DNA from: a virus | Reading direction: 5' to 3' (one strand) | IMG/VR virus record: IMGVR_UViG_3300025121_000443 | Location: 1 to 59,731 of that record | DNA: 59,731 nt | Shown here: positions 19,074 to 26,959 of the stretch, in pieces | Numbering within the stretch: the stretch's first letter is position 1 | Layout: each line of letters opens with the position of its first letter | The notes under the pieces: generated by a model | What the model was told of the DNA's origin: nothing | What the model saw: only the letters and a program-made list of their open reading frames with translations | Database searches by the model: none | Made by a program: the position numbers and the translations under genes

Positions 19074-20117
19074 ATGGCAGAAAAATCATGGTTTTGGGGA
19101 GGAACTACAGTAGGAGATGCTGGACCCTATAATGACGAGGAATTTTGCGATCTATTCAAATTTCTCATTCAAGGAGATCCTTCTACTCAAGGTCCAATTA
19201 AGAATGTATATAATGAATTAGCTGTTACCGCTGTGGATACGGACACTATTCAAATGGATACTGGAGCAGCTATGGTAGATGGACGATTGTATATAAATTC
19301 ATCTGCTCTGCAGAAAGATTTGGTGGATAGAGGAGTTGGTCTTCCGAATTATTATGTGTTAATTTTAAGAAAAGATTTTGACGCTCAAACTGTAACTGCA
19401 GAACTTCTTCTTGATGCAGCAGCTTATCCAGCAGTTACTCAGAATGATTCCAGTGAATGGGAAATTGCATTGTACAGAATTTTGGTTCCTGGCGGAGGAG
19501 AAGCTCTTGTAATAACAGATGTGAGAGATTTTTGTGCTTTCAATACTGTACTACGAGATAGTATTATAGATAGTGGAGATTCAATAGTAGATGGAGCTAT
19601 TCCAAGAGATAAATTAGAAGCAAAATTAGTGAAGGTATTAGTTCCTATAAATGCTAGTAATTTTGAAGGTCAAAATGCTATGTATCCAATTGCTTCTCCA
19701 GGATGGGGTTATGCTACATCAACTTCTGGATGGACGTGGTTTAAGGGATTTTATATTCTTCCAGATGACGTTGTTCCTAGCGGATTTTCTGCAGGAGTTG
19801 GCGTAAAATCTTATTCTTTATTTAGTTGTCATTTAGAAGAAGCATGGGATAGAACCATAGTTGCTTATTCTAATATACGAGCAGATAATATCGGAGCTGT
19901 TGGAAAAGAAGATGATACAGATGATTACGCAGCTATAGAATTGGATCCTTTGGAATTCAATTATATACATGAATTGGAAATAGAAGCTGCTGCTGGAGAT
20001 ATAATAACGTTGCATACTGCCAGAGCAGGTGCATATCTTGATGATACTCAATCATCTGCTGGACTTCTTGGCGTTGGTTTCTGGGGTTGGCTAATAGAAT
20101 ACTATGTGAGTGAATAA
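19074..20117 (+). CDS. Baseplate or upper fibre protein
   Basis: 347 residues; SD AGGAGCG. The N-terminal ~150 residues (WGGTTVGDAGPYNDEEFCDLF, VDGRLYINSS, ITDVRDF) resemble adaptor domains of phage baseplate proteins that anchor fibres. The C-terminal half is beta rich. TAATG coupling to the fibre gene supports joint assembly. Confidence 0.55.
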   Translation: MAEKSWFWGGTTVGDAGPYNDEEFCDLFKFLIQGDPSTQGPIKNVYNELAVTAVDTDTIQMDTGAAMVDGRLYINSSALQKDLVDRGVGLPNYYVLILRKDFDAQTVTAELLLDAAAYPAVTQNDSSEWEIALYRILVPGGGEALVITDVRDFCAFNTVLRDSIIDSGDSIVDGAIPRDKLEAKLVKVLVPINASNFEGQNAMYPIASPGWGYATSTSGWTWFKGFYILPDDVVPSGFSAGVGVKSYSLFSCHLEEAWDRTIVAYSNIRADNIGAVGKEDDTDDYAAIELDPLEFNYIHELEIEAAAGDIITLHTARAGAYLDDTQSSAGLLGVGFWGWLIEYYVSE

Positions 20118-22987
20118 TGGATAATAATTTCTCAAAAGAATTTTCTAAATCTATTCTTGCTCTTTCTAAAAGAGTACGTACTCTTGAGATTCGTCCTTTT
20201 GGGTCTGGCTCAAGCGGAGGTGAAAGTAGTGCTCCACCCGAGAAATTCCAAGTAGGTGTTCAGACAACTGCGGTAGGAGATAGAAATATAAGAATAGTAA
20301 CTGGAAAACTTTGGGAAGAAATGACCGGAACTATAATGATATCTCCTTTTGATAGTTCGGACTCATCTACATTTACTATATGGTATTTTGATGGTGCTGG
20401 TGATTGGTCGTATATATCTGGAGAACAACAAATTTTAGGTGAATATTATGACGATAGTAGTGGTACATTAGCAGAGTTATCATACGGATATTATGGTGTT
20501 TATTGGGTTATTCTTGGTTATGATGGTACTCCTTATATTTTACTCAATAAAGAGCAATACGTAACATTTGCTGATGCTCAAAAAAGTTCAATTCCATACG
20601 AAGTTCCAACAGATTTACAGACAGATGCTTTTTTCGTTGCTCGTATAATAATCCAAAAAGATGCAGAGTATTTTTCAGAATTGCTTAATTTATATTCACA
20701 AACTCTTGGAGCATTATCTGCAAGCGGTACTTCGGATAATCCGTACGCAATAATTTTATATGATAAAAGTCTACAAGAAATACGATATTATGCTGTATCC
20801 AATAGTGGATTATTCCTAGCTTTAGAAGCTTCTGCCAGTGGAGATATAATACTTATTCCTCCTGGAACTGTATCCTCAATAGAAGGTGATGGAACTCTTT
20901 TTGTTTCAACGATTGGAGCTGAAAAATGTATTAGTATAGAACCAGGTGGAGTTCTTCCTACTGGCTGGAATGAATTATCATTTGACGATTCCAGTTGGGA
21001 TGATTCTATTGCTGGAGATGGATATCAAACAATTATTGCCGGAACAGAGAGAGTTTCTCACCAAGCTGGTGATAATCCAGATCAAGGAATAATGTTATTT
21101 CGTAGAGTTATCAATATAACAGGTCCTATAACAGAAGTTAATGTCAAAGGAGATGATTATATTGATGCTGTGTATATAAATGGATCTTTAGTTTATGAAA
21201 ATGGTCCAGCAAATACACTTGGAACTGCAAATCCAAGTGTATCTGTGTCAGGATTCGGAAATAATATTATTGCATTTAAAACAAGAAATTCAACTCAACC
21301 AGCTCAGGTCATCAATTATATGGATCTTTCGTATGAAATTTCAGCAGAGGAAACATTTTTGATCATTCCAGTTGGAGTAGAAATAATTGGATTGGGAAAA
21401 AATAGTATAATTACTGGTTCCATCGAAAATAATGGTATTTTAACAAATATTCAAATTACAGGAACTATTTCAGGAACTGGCATAATGAGAATGGTTCCTA
21501 ATCCAAGCGTAGAATTATTTTCAAATCAAATCAAGAGTTTGATTGAAACAGGAACTTCTCCATTTTCCATTGAGAGCACAACTTTAAATACGAATTTAAA
21601 TGCTGATTTATTGGATGGAGAACATGCCAACGCTTTTGCAGACTCAACTCACACCCATACCGTATCTGATATTACCGATTTTCCTGCCATTGAAGATGAT
21701 CCCGTCTTATCGATAATTGAAGAGGTTGGCGATATGATTTATCGAAAACAAGATATTCCTGTATATACCAATTATGCTACGGTAGGACATGGAGCATCGG
21801 CAACAGCAAATTCTACTTATGAATCTTATGTTGCTGGGAATGCTATTGATGAGAATGACGCAACATTTTGGGCTGGTGCTTCTAATCCCGTAGCTGATGA
21901 CTGGATATATGTTAATCTAGGTCAGTCAAGAATAATTCATAGATTTAGACTTTTTCAACATATAACTGCTTGGGCAGCAACTTCGTATAAAGTACAGGGT
22001 AGTGATAATGGCATAGATTGGACAGATATTGTAACTATAACAGTGACGGCACAAGATGAAACTATTGATTTTGCTTCACCACAAACTTATCAATATTTTC
22101 GATTCTATGCTTTAGCTGGAGGGGGCAACTCTTGGGATATATTTACCATAGAACTCTTCGGAGTTCATTTGGAACCTGATAATGACATCGCACGATTGCC
22201 CATCGGCACTGAAGGTGATGTACTTACCGTTTCAGGTGGTATTCCTGCATGGGGATCAATTCCAGCTCATACCCATGAAGAAGCGGATATTACCGATCTT
22301 GACCATGATGCTGTAAAAATTGATGGTATAACGGTTGATCTTACGGGAATAACAGATGGTCAGGTGATCAAATATGATGTAGGAACAACCAGTTTGATTG
22401 CTGGAGATGATGAAGGTGGTGGGTCATTAGACGACCTTACCGATGTAGATTTAACTGATTTAGCTGATGATGATATTTTAGTTTATGATTTAGCAACAGG
22501 GACATGGTTACCAGAAACCCCTGCAACTCCTTCTTCTGCTCTTGCTGATTTGACTGACGTTGATTTAACTGGCTTAGCCGATGATGATATTTTAGTTTAT
22601 GATTTAGCAACTGGAACGTGGTTACCGGAAACTCCGGCGAGTGGAACTTCACTAACTGTAGAGGAACAAGATGGTACTCCTACTGTTGCTGACGTGATAA
22701 AAATCAAGGTAACAAATGGAACTCTTACAGATGACGGTAGTGGTGTAGTAAGTATTGATTTTGGTAGTGCTGCAACAGATGGTGCTGCCATTCATGACAA
22801 TGAAGCCAATGAAATCAGTGCAATTACAGAAAAAACCACACCTGCTGACGATGATTTATTGATTATTGAGGATAGTGCTGCAAGTTATGCGAAAAAGAGT
22901 GTAAAAATTAGCAATTTACCCTCTGGTGGTGGAACAGGAGAAGTTCCTCCAGCTTTGAAAGTAATTATGAATCAAAATTTTGTTTAG
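20117..22987 (+). CDS. Tail fibre with discoidin (F5/8 type C) domain
   Basis: 956 residues. The N-terminal ~100 residues start with a coiled coil (SKSILALSKRVRTLEIR) and attach to the baseplate. A jelly-roll region follows. Residues ~550-690 form a discoidin-like domain (AIDENDATFWAG, WIYVNLGQSRIIHRFRLF, YKVQGSDNGIDWTDI), a sugar- or lipid-binding fold. Two copies of a 38-residue repeat (LTDVDLT-LADDDILVYDLATG) come near the end. It probably binds the cell surface. It starts at a TAATG overlap. Confidence 0.75.
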   Translation: MDNNFSKEFSKSILALSKRVRTLEIRPFGSGSSGGESSAPPEKFQVGVQTTAVGDRNIRIVTGKLWEEMTGTIMISPFDSSDSSTFTIWYFDGAGDWSYISGEQQILGEYYDDSSGTLAELSYGYYGVYWVILGYDGTPYILLNKEQYVTFADAQKSSIPYEVPTDLQTDAFFVARIIIQKDAEYFSELLNLYSQTLGALSASGTSDNPYAIILYDKSLQEIRYYAVSNSGLFLALEASASGDIILIPPGTVSSIEGDGTLFVSTIGAEKCISIEPGGVLPTGWNELSFDDSSWDDSIAGDGYQTIIAGTERVSHQAGDNPDQGIMLFRRVINITGPITEVNVKGDDYIDAVYINGSLVYENGPANTLGTANPSVSVSGFGNNIIAFKTRNSTQPAQVINYMDLSYEISAEETFLIIPVGVEIIGLGKNSIITGSIENNGILTNIQITGTISGTGIMRMVPNPSVELFSNQIKSLIETGTSPFSIESTTLNTNLNADLLDGEHANAFADSTHTHTVSDITDFPAIEDDPVLSIIEEVGDMIYRKQDIPVYTNYATVGHGASATANSTYESYVAGNAIDENDATFWAGASNPVADDWIYVNLGQSRIIHRFRLFQHITAWAATSYKVQGSDNGIDWTDIVTITVTAQDETIDFASPQTYQYFRFYALAGGGNSWDIFTIELFGVHLEPDNDIARLPIGTEGDVLTVSGGIPAWGSIPAHTHEEADITDLDHDAVKIDGITVDLTGITDGQVIKYDVGTTSLIAGDDEGGGSLDDLTDVDLTDLADDDILVYDLATGTWLPETPATPSSALADLTDVDLTGLADDDILVYDLATGTWLPETPASGTSLTVEEQDGTPTVADVIKIKVTNGTLTDDGSGVVSIDFGSAATDGAAIHDNEANEISAITEKTTPADDDLLIIEDSAASYAKKSVKISNLPSGGGTGEVPPALKVIMNQNFV
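22436..22632 (+). repeat. 114-bp coding tandem repeat in the tail fibre
   Basis: Two consecutive units with a 114-bp period encode LTDVDLT(D/G)LADDDILVYDLATGTW-type repeats. The period is a multiple of 3, so copy-number change keeps the frame. Many phage fibres carry similar shaft repeats. Confidence 0.75.
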
Positions 22988-22996
22988 GAGATTATT

Positions 22997-23392
22997 ATGG
23001 CTGCAAATACAAGTCCAATTTTTACACTAACTCCAGTTATAGGGATGGTTGCAATTTCAACTGCCAACACAAATCTTGATGGAACAGGAACGATAGGAAC
23101 TATAATTACTGGTGGAACAAATGGAACAAGAATACACAGAATTACGATCAAAGCGATCGTTACTACTACTGCTGGAATAGTTCGTTTGTTTATTGATGAT
23201 GGCTCAAATATCAGACTTTGGAAAGAAATTCTTGTCACTGCAATTACTAAATCAGCAACTGTAGCAGCATTTATTGACATAATAGAGCTTTTTGAAGAAG
23301 AAGCTCTAATCCTTCCTGCTACCTATGAATTACAGGCTGCAACTGAGAAAGCAGAAGCATTTAATATTATCGCGGAAGGTGGAGATTTTTAA
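22997..23392 (+). CDS. Small fibre-associated structural protein
   Basis: 131 residues rich in Thr/Ile/Ala, with a beta-sandwich-like pattern (HRITIKAIVTTTAGIVRLFIDDGSN). Similar short proteins often follow fibre genes in siphoviruses. SD AGGAGATTATT. It overlaps the next start by one base. Confidence 0.55.
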   Translation: MAANTSPIFTLTPVIGMVAISTANTNLDGTGTIGTIITGGTNGTRIHRITIKAIVTTTAGIVRLFIDDGSNIRLWKEILVTAITKSATVAAFIDIIELFEEEALILPATYELQAATEKAEAFNIIAEGGDF

Positions 23393-24219
23393 TGGCAGGA
23401 AATAGAGGTTTTCACGGGTTTTCATTCAAAACAAGATCGCAAAAATACCCTATGGCTCATGGTGGAAATATAACTGAAGTAGATGACGATAGAATTCATA
23501 TATTTACTACTAATGGAACTTTTGAAGTTATACGAAGTGGTCATATTAAGGTTTTAATGATCGGGGGTGGTGGCGGTGGCGGAGCAGGTCGTGCTGGAGG
23601 TGGCGGGGGAGGTGGATATATTATCAAAGAAGAAATTTATATTTCGAGAGGTGTTTACAATGTAGTTGTTGGAGCTGGCGGAGCTGGTTCTACCAATCTA
23701 TCCGCAAAAGGATCAAATGGCTCAGAAACAACATTTTATGGAATGTCTGCATTAGGCGGTGGTGGAGGTGGTAGTGAGAATACCGGAGCAGGGACTGATG
23801 GAGGAAGCGGCGGTGGGGGTACTGCTGTCGCTAATGCGGGTGGTAATTCCCTTCAATCTCAAGGTAATAATGGTGGAGCTGGTGGTACAACTACAGGATA
23901 TAGAGCCGGTGGGGGTGGGGGTGGAATGGCTGTTGGAACGACTGGAACTGACACAGTTGGTGGTGATGGTGGAATGGGTTATTTAAGTGACATTATCGGA
24001 GTATCAACGTATTATTGCGGCGGGGGAGGTGGTGGTGCTAATGATAGCCCTGCTGGAGCTGGTGGATTAGGCGGTGGGGGTGCTGGAAAATTTACAGCTG
24101 GAGAAGCTGGCGGTAATGGTACTGTAAATACTGGAGGAGGAGGCGGCGGTGGAGCCGGTACAGCATCACGAGGAAATGGTGGTAATGGTGGATCTGGAAT
24201 TGTGATAATAAGGTATTAG
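23392..24219 (+). CDS. Glycine-rich tail fibre/adhesin
   Basis: 275 residues. A short N-terminal domain (~1-55, FTTNGTFEV) is followed by a Gly-rich region with runs such as GGGGGGG and GAGGAG, ending in IVIIRY. It matches the glycine-rich domain of phage receptor-binding fibres, predicted to form a polyglycine-II helix bundle. The repetitive Gly codons could vary by recombination. Confidence 0.75.
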   Translation: MAGNRGFHGFSFKTRSQKYPMAHGGNITEVDDDRIHIFTTNGTFEVIRSGHIKVLMIGGGGGGGAGRAGGGGGGGYIIKEEIYISRGVYNVVVGAGGAGSTNLSAKGSNGSETTFYGMSALGGGGGGSENTGAGTDGGSGGGGTAVANAGGNSLQSQGNNGGAGGTTTGYRAGGGGGGMAVGTTGTDTVGGDGGMGYLSDIIGVSTYYCGGGGGGANDSPAGAGGLGGGGAGKFTAGEAGGNGTVNTGGGGGGGAGTASRGNGGNGGSGIVIIRY

Positions 24220-24483
24220 ATGAAACCAATAACCAGAATCTTTCTGCTCACTCAAATCCTCGATCTTACATTTACGTATTATGCACTCAGTAATATGATT
24301 GCGTTTGAGATCAATCCATTAGGGCTTACAGTTCAACTGATTCTAATGAAGGCTCTGGTGATTGGGTTAGTGGCTTATTTGTTGGAGAAAACAAACTTGC
24401 CGAAACTGGTATGGGTTATTCCTATCATTACAATTCTTGTAGTTGTGTGGAATGGTATAGTAATAATGTCGGAGTTACTGTGA
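24220..24483 (+). CDS. Small integral membrane protein
   Basis: 87 residues with three hydrophobic helices (~6-25, 33-57, 64-84), including FLLTQILDLTFTYYAL and a short loop of EINPLG, a pattern seen in small DUF5658-like membrane proteins. It begins immediately after the fibre stop codon. It may belong to the lysis group that follows; no function is proven. Confidence 0.55.
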   Translation: MKPITRIFLLTQILDLTFTYYALSNMIAFEINPLGLTVQLILMKALVIGLVAYLLEKTNLPKLVWVIPIITILVVVWNGIVIMSELL

Positions 24484-24526
24484 CCTATCCAATTTATTTA
24501 CCCTTAGTTCAAAAGAAAGGACTACT

Positions 24527-25381
24527 ATGACACGAAATAGATTACCGAAAGGGAAAGGTTGGTTCATCTGGGTTATTACTCAGACGATGAAAGGTGATCC
24601 GCAAGCACTTGCTCAGGCTGCTAGAAATGCTGGAATAGAACATTTATTCTTTCATATCCATGATGGATATCTGAATGAGAGACAGGTTCCGGGTGGTGCT
24701 GATTTAACACCATTCATTGATGCTTGTACAGCTCTTGGGATTGAATGTTGGGGTTGGGGAGCTGTATATAAATCCACATGGTCACAAGGTTGTGATCGAG
24801 TCATTGAAGCCTTCAATAAGTATCCAAAGTTAATAGGGTATATTCTGGATGCAGAAGCTCCGATCAAAGGCGCTTATTCAGAAGCAATGGCTATCATGAA
24901 TAAGTTGAGATACCATCTGCCAAATATTCCTATTGGACTTTCATCTTATCGATTTCCTCATTACCACATGACCCTACCGTGGAAGGAATTCAGAGCAAAA
25001 TGCGATTTCGATATTCCACAGGTCTATTGGGAACAAAGTACAGGAGATACCGCTGGAAGTGTTCAGTTAAAAATGTCATATGACGAATTCAAAGCGATGG
25101 ATATCAAACTTCCCTTCGTTGCTACTGGCTGTGCGTACATTGTAGGAACATGGAAGCCAACAATTAATCAGATAAAAGGGTTCTTTGCAAAGGCAAAGGA
25201 ATTAAATCTGAATGGAGTTGATTTCTGGGTGTGGTATCAATCTCAACGAGATCTTCCTGCCTTATTCACATATATTCAGGAATACAAATATTCCGAGATA
25301 GTTATACCGCCGAATATTCCTGTTTATACACTCGAAGAAAAAGTCAATAAACTTTGGGAAATTCACCCAGAGTTACATTAG
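24527..25381 (+). CDS. Putative endolysin (TIM-barrel glycosidase-like)
   Basis: 284 residues; SD AAAGGACTACT. Alternating strand motifs include GWFIWVIT, HLFFHIHDG, ECWGWGAVY, LIGYILDAEAP (acidic pair likely catalytic), IGLSSYR, FDIPQVYWEQ and VDFWVWY. This is a TIM-barrel pattern like GH25-type or related cell-wall hydrolases. The short C-terminal TLEEKVNKLWEIHPEL may be a wall-binding or linker helix. Its place before holin-like genes supports a lysis role. The exact glycosidase family is uncertain. Confidence 0.6.
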   Translation: MTRNRLPKGKGWFIWVITQTMKGDPQALAQAARNAGIEHLFFHIHDGYLNERQVPGGADLTPFIDACTALGIECWGWGAVYKSTWSQGCDRVIEAFNKYPKLIGYILDAEAPIKGAYSEAMAIMNKLRYHLPNIPIGLSSYRFPHYHMTLPWKEFRAKCDFDIPQVYWEQSTGDTAGSVQLKMSYDEFKAMDIKLPFVATGCAYIVGTWKPTINQIKGFFAKAKELNLNGVDFWVWYQSQRDLPALFTYIQEYKYSEIVIPPNIPVYTLEEKVNKLWEIHPELH

Positions 25382-25389
25382 GAGAAACC

Positions 25390-25560
25390 ATGTTAGTAGA
25401 ATTGTTATTAATCTGTATCGTCCTTGCCATAGTTTTCTATTTGCTGTGGAAATTTGTACTTCCCATAATTCCAGCACCTTGGGGAAACATCATATTGGCA
25501 ATAATCGCCCTCATTGTGGTGATATTTTTATTAAATAAATATTTAGGATTAGGATTGTAG
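25390..25560 (+). CDS. Tiny membrane protein in the lysis cassette
   Basis: 56 residues from ATG 25390 (AGGAGAAACC upstream), almost entirely hydrophobic with two predicted helices (~2-22, 30-51). It may be a holin or antiholin. An upstream in-frame ATG at 25354 lies inside the endolysin gene and lacks an SD, so I rejected it. Confidence 0.6.
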   Translation: MLVELLLICIVLAIVFYLLWKFVLPIIPAPWGNIILAIIALIVVIFLLNKYLGLGL

Positions 25561-25569
25561 GAGGAGAAA

Positions 25570-25938
25570 ATGATTCCATCAGTAACTTTTAGTTCAGACC
25601 TGTTGATTATGATTGCAGGCGTTGTCGTATCAGCCGCTTTCACGTATATTCCCAAATTTAATACGTGGTTTGCCCTAAAATCCGATGAAGTGAAGCAACT
25701 CACAATGTTGGGATTGCTGTTTGTGATCACGACAGTGATTTTCGCTCTTGGATGCTTCGAGTTGATACCAATTGAAAATTTCGTCTGTGATAAAAATACT
25801 ACAGTGTATTTTATCTATACATTCATATTAGCTGCTATATCAAACCAATCTGCCGACAGAATATTACCTAAACCAATCGCTGTTCGACAGGCTCGTGAAG
25901 TCGTAGTAGAGGATGAACTGTATAAGAAACCAGAGTAG
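25570..25938 (+). CDS. Holin-like membrane protein
   Basis: 122 residues; SD AGGAGGAG. Three hydrophobic segments (~10-27, 44-62, 78-93) and a charged cytoplasmic-like C-terminal tail (PKPIAVRQAREVVVEDELYKK) are typical of class I holins. Lysis role is inferred from context. Confidence 0.6.
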   Translation: MIPSVTFSSDLLIMIAGVVVSAAFTYIPKFNTWFALKSDEVKQLTMLGLLFVITTVIFALGCFELIPIENFVCDKNTTVYFIYTFILAAISNQSADRILPKPIAVRQAREVVVEDELYKKPE

Positions 25939-25947
25939 GAGGAACCA

Positions 25948-26217
25948 GTGTATGATTTATTAGTCTACTTCAATTTCGTCCTGTCCTTCATTGCTGGAAC
26001 AATATATTTGCGAAATTTCATACGATGTAAAGAATTTTGGAAATGGCTAAAATTCATGCACATGTTTACTCTATATGTTGTCGCTGCAATCTACACGATG
26101 TATGCACTGAAGATTCCAGTTGATCCAATTTTCGTAAGACTCAATACTACTATCCTAGTTATTTTATTCGGGGTAGACGGTTTTCTAGGAAGGAGTAAGT
26201 ATGGAAAACGGTCTTAG
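25948..26217 (+). CDS. Membrane protein in the lysis cassette
   Basis: 89 residues starting at GTG 25948 with AGGAGGAACC upstream. Three hydrophobic segments; basic end (FLGRSKYGKRS). Probably a second holin-like or antiholin component. It overlaps the next gene by 17 bases. Confidence 0.55.
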   Translation: MYDLLVYFNFVLSFIAGTIYLRNFIRCKEFWKWLKFMHMFTLYVVAAIYTMYALKIPVDPIFVRLNTTILVILFGVDGFLGRSKYGKRS

Positions 26218-26749
26218 CGTCGCAGAAAAAATAGTAGCCATGCTGATGATACTGGGAAGTATAGTCGGTACACTCGTTACCGCTATTGGTACAGCAAGAC
26301 GGGCTAAAGAAGAATCAAGAGCAAAGATAGAGAAAGAAAAACAGGAACTAAAATCTCACCTAGAAGCCAAAGAAATCGAAAAGGAAGTAAAGAAAGTTGA
26401 ATTAGCCAACCAATTAAGAGCTTTTTACGATAAATTATTGGAGGAAATGGATGAGAAATATCGTAGCTCAGAAGATGAAATAGCAAAATTAAGAATCTCA
26501 CTCAAGACGGTACAGGAAGGTATAAATAAAAACTCGGAAGAGTTAGAAGGAGTTAAAAAGGAGTTATCTAAGGTAAAGAAAGAAAAGGAAACGTTGAGAG
26601 ATGCAGGACTTCTTCTTATTAGAGCAATCGAGGAAAGTATAATTAGTAGAGATCCTGACTGTTTAGATCCTGTTCATGTTAATACAAATGTATTAAAAAC
26701 ATTGAACGAAGTGAAAACTTTATTTGAAAACGGAGTAACAAAAGGGTAA
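26201..26749 (+). CDS. Membrane-anchored coiled-coil protein (spanin-like)
   Basis: 182 residues: one N-terminal membrane helix (~9-27) and then about 110 residues of charged coiled coil (EKEKQELKSHLEAKE onward). This is the layout of an inner-membrane spanin or tail/lysis scaffold, but no partner lipoprotein lies next to it. Last gene before the terminator. Confidence 0.5.
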   Translation: MENGLSVAEKIVAMLMILGSIVGTLVTAIGTARRAKEESRAKIEKEKQELKSHLEAKEIEKEVKKVELANQLRAFYDKLLEEMDEKYRSSEDEIAKLRISLKTVQEGINKNSEELEGVKKELSKVKKEKETLRDAGLLLIRAIEESIISRDPDCLDPVHVNTNVLKTLNEVKTLFENGVTKG

Positions 26750-26761
26750 TGTTCACTTACT

Positions 26762-26772
26762 GGAGGTGATCC
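26762..26772 (+). promoter_or_regulatory. Orphan perfect SD sequence
   Basis: GGAGGTGATCC is exactly complementary to the common 3' end of bacterial 16S rRNA, but no ATG/GTG/TTG follows at usable distance. It lies between the last lysis-region stop and the terminator. It may hold ribosomes or be a remnant start site. Confidence 0.45.
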
Positions 26773-26782
26773 AAATCTACAA

Positions 26783-26818
26783 AGGGCTGTAATCATTTTT
26801 TACAGCCCTATTGTTTTT
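26783..26818 (+). terminator. Rho-independent terminator ending the late operon
   Basis: AGGGCTGTAA (26783-26792) pairs perfectly with 26800-26809 and is followed by ATTGTTTTT. It separates the structural/lysis genes from the replication operon. Confidence 0.85.
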
Positions 26819-26896
26819 GGATAAAAAAGAAGGTATAATTTAACAAATCTTAAAATTTTGTAAATAAAAAGATGAATTTTTTGATGCCTTTTTGTA

Positions 26897-26925
26897 TTGT
26901 AAATGAACCTTAAATAGTGTATAAT
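26897..26925 (+). promoter_or_regulatory. Sigma70-like promoter of the replication operon
   Basis: TTGTAA (26897-26902), a 17-bp spacer and TATAAT (26920-26925). This matches the promoter layout at 41875, 56155 and 57800. Transcription would begin about 25 bases before the helicase start codon. Confidence 0.8.
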
Positions 26926-26959
26926 TTTAGTATGCCAAACCTAAAAGAGGAATTTCAAA

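Noticed and set aside
22436-22632. Tandem repeat as CRISPR or VNTR array
   Set aside because: In-frame fibre-shaft repeat within a coding gene.
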